A DNA stretch of 22,812 nt from JBHHYU01 sp046757725 (lineage in GTDB: Bacteria > Desulfobacterota > Binatia > UBA9968), in contig JBHHYU010000043.1 in NCBI GenBank assembly GCA_046757725.1, forward strand, positions 1 to 22,812, given 5' to 3'. Each line of letters starts with the position of its first letter. Position 1 is the stretch's first letter. Position numbers and translations under genes: made by a program. The notes beneath the pieces are model-generated. The model was given only the letters and a program-made list of their open reading frames with translations. It was not told where the DNA came from and did not search any database. This document shows positions 21,980-22,812 of this stretch, piece by piece.

Positions 21980-22747
21980 ATGGATACTCATTGGCTAAAG
22001 GTGCCCCATTGGGGAGAGCGGGGCGGGTTGCTCCACGGTTTTCTCGGCAGGCGGGGAGGCAAGAGTGTCGGGCCCTATTCCAGCCTGAATCTCTCTTTCC
22101 GCGTTGGAGACGACCCTCGAGCTGTCAAGGACAATATGTGTGACGTGAAGAAAGCCGTTGGCGTGCATGACCTTCGGATCGTTACGATGAAGCAGATGCA
22201 CGGCGATCATATCATCGATATGAAAGACAGGAATCGTAAAGAGGCAGGAGAAGCGGATGGGATGGTTGCTGAGGAGAGAGAGATTTTTCTCGGAGTTCTC
22301 ACGGCGGACTGTGTGCCGATACTCTTTTCAGTCCCCGGACGGAAACTGGTCGCGGTCGTCCATGCCGGTTGGCGGGGGACTTTAGCCGGCATAGCGCCTA
22401 AGATGGTGCGGCATCTAAATGAACGATACGACGCCGAACCTGATTCTCTTGAAACGGCCATAGGCCCGGCGATCGGCGCTTGTTGCTATGAAATTACCGC
22501 CGATGTCTCCGGGCCGCTGGTCCGGAAATGGCGAGACTTAGCACAGAATTGCCTGCAAGGCAAAGACGGCAGACAATTCCTTGATCTACGGGAATTGAAT
22601 CGTCTGCAACTGGAAGAAGCAGGTATCCCTGCTAAACAGATTTTTCGGCTTGGCCCATGCACGAGTTGTGCGGGAGACGACTTTTATTCGTACCGTCGGG
22701 AGAGGAGAGAGACAGGCCGCCAAATGAGTTTTATCGGCTGGCTGTAG
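21980..22747 (+). CDS. pgeF: PgeF/YfiH (LACC1-type) purine nucleoside phosphorylase and peptidoglycan editing factor
   Basis: A 255-residue protein of the YfiH/LACC1 family, formerly called multicopper polyphenol oxidase or laccase. Members have purine nucleoside phosphorylase and adenosine deaminase activity, and in Escherichia coli YfiH keeps peptidoglycan free of misincorporated serine. Family motifs are SSLNLSFRVGDD (34-45), VTMKQMHGD with His74, LTADCVPILF with Cys111, VVHAGWRGTLAGI with His128, and IGPAIGACCYEI. Cys111, His74 and His128 match the zinc/catalytic set. The start at 21980 matches the family N-terminus (WLKVPHW); the frame is open 150 bases further up but that stretch (rich in Arg, Ser and His) is not family-like. 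The ribosome-binding site is weak. No close gene follows before the window ends. Confidence 0.9.
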   Translation: MDTHWLKVPHWGERGGLLHGFLGRRGGKSVGPYSSLNLSFRVGDDPRAVKDNMCDVKKAVGVHDLRIVTMKQMHGDHIIDMKDRNRKEAGEADGMVAEEREIFLGVLTADCVPILFSVPGRKLVAVVHAGWRGTLAGIAPKMVRHLNERYDAEPDSLETAIGPAIGACCYEITADVSGPLVRKWRDLAQNCLQGKDGRQFLDLRELNRLQLEEAGIPAKQIFRLGPCTSCAGDDFYSYRRERRETGRQMSFIGWL

Positions 22748-22812
22748 GATCGTGATCGTTTCCCGTGCTCAATCTCGAACACGAATTACCAGCACGAGTT
22801 ATAAAACTTTAG

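Overview
The window is chromosomal DNA from a Gram-negative bacterium of moderate GC content. It holds about twenty housekeeping and accessory genes in small, mostly mono- or bicistronic units on both strands. Signs of lineage are a large membrane FeS oxidoreductase of the ETF:menaquinone-oxidoreductase (EMO/DUF224) type, a TrpE opening with MFHPAF, an LplT-like/PlsC fusion protein and an archaeal-type GAPDH homologue. Together they fit an uncultivated anaerobe-like lineage around Desulfobacterota, NC10, Nitrospirota or Tectomicrobia. The sequence alone does not settle which. I see no phage, insertion sequence, CRISPR array, rRNA or tRNA.

Layout. 1-690: a glycine-rich RRM protein with a clear terminator. 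950-2450: a sigma70-type promoter, a GcvH-like protein whose lipoyl-lysine is replaced by glycine, an apparently exported isoaspartyl methyltransferase, and a convergent ftsB. 2522-3750: the decayed first third of an enolase gene, then an E2 acyltransferase catalytic core with no lipoyl domain. 3880-5650: a VOC-family enzyme and a convergent D-2-hydroxyacid dehydrogenase. 5775-8550 (minus): rrf2, then a self-contained leader with promoter, leader-peptide candidate and terminator, then trpE and trpG. 8700-11760: an IclR regulator with its promoter, convergent with the membrane FeS oxidoreductase. 12000-13700: a DUF192 lipoprotein and a convergent type II GAPDH-like protein. 13850-16760: tldD and tldE, the two-subunit TldD/E protease. 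16870-19500: an HMA-fold protein without its cysteine pair, an EamA transporter, and bioB. 19600-22750: the MFS/PlsC fusion and pgeF.

No single new multi-gene system stands out. The most interesting material is regulatory and degenerative: (i) the trpE leader, where two stacked hairpins precede a 13-bp terminator and a near-repeat GTAG(T/G)CA could allow alternative pairing; (ii) the enolase pseudogene joined to a stand-alone E2 core, which looks like the scar of a deletion; (iii) small proteins that kept their fold but lost the cofactor residue (GcvH-like without Lys, HMA-like without CxxC). Start codons were moved from the longest frame to a downstream codon where a ribosome-binding site, promoter position or family alignment supported it. 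All family calls come from reading motifs, not from database searches.
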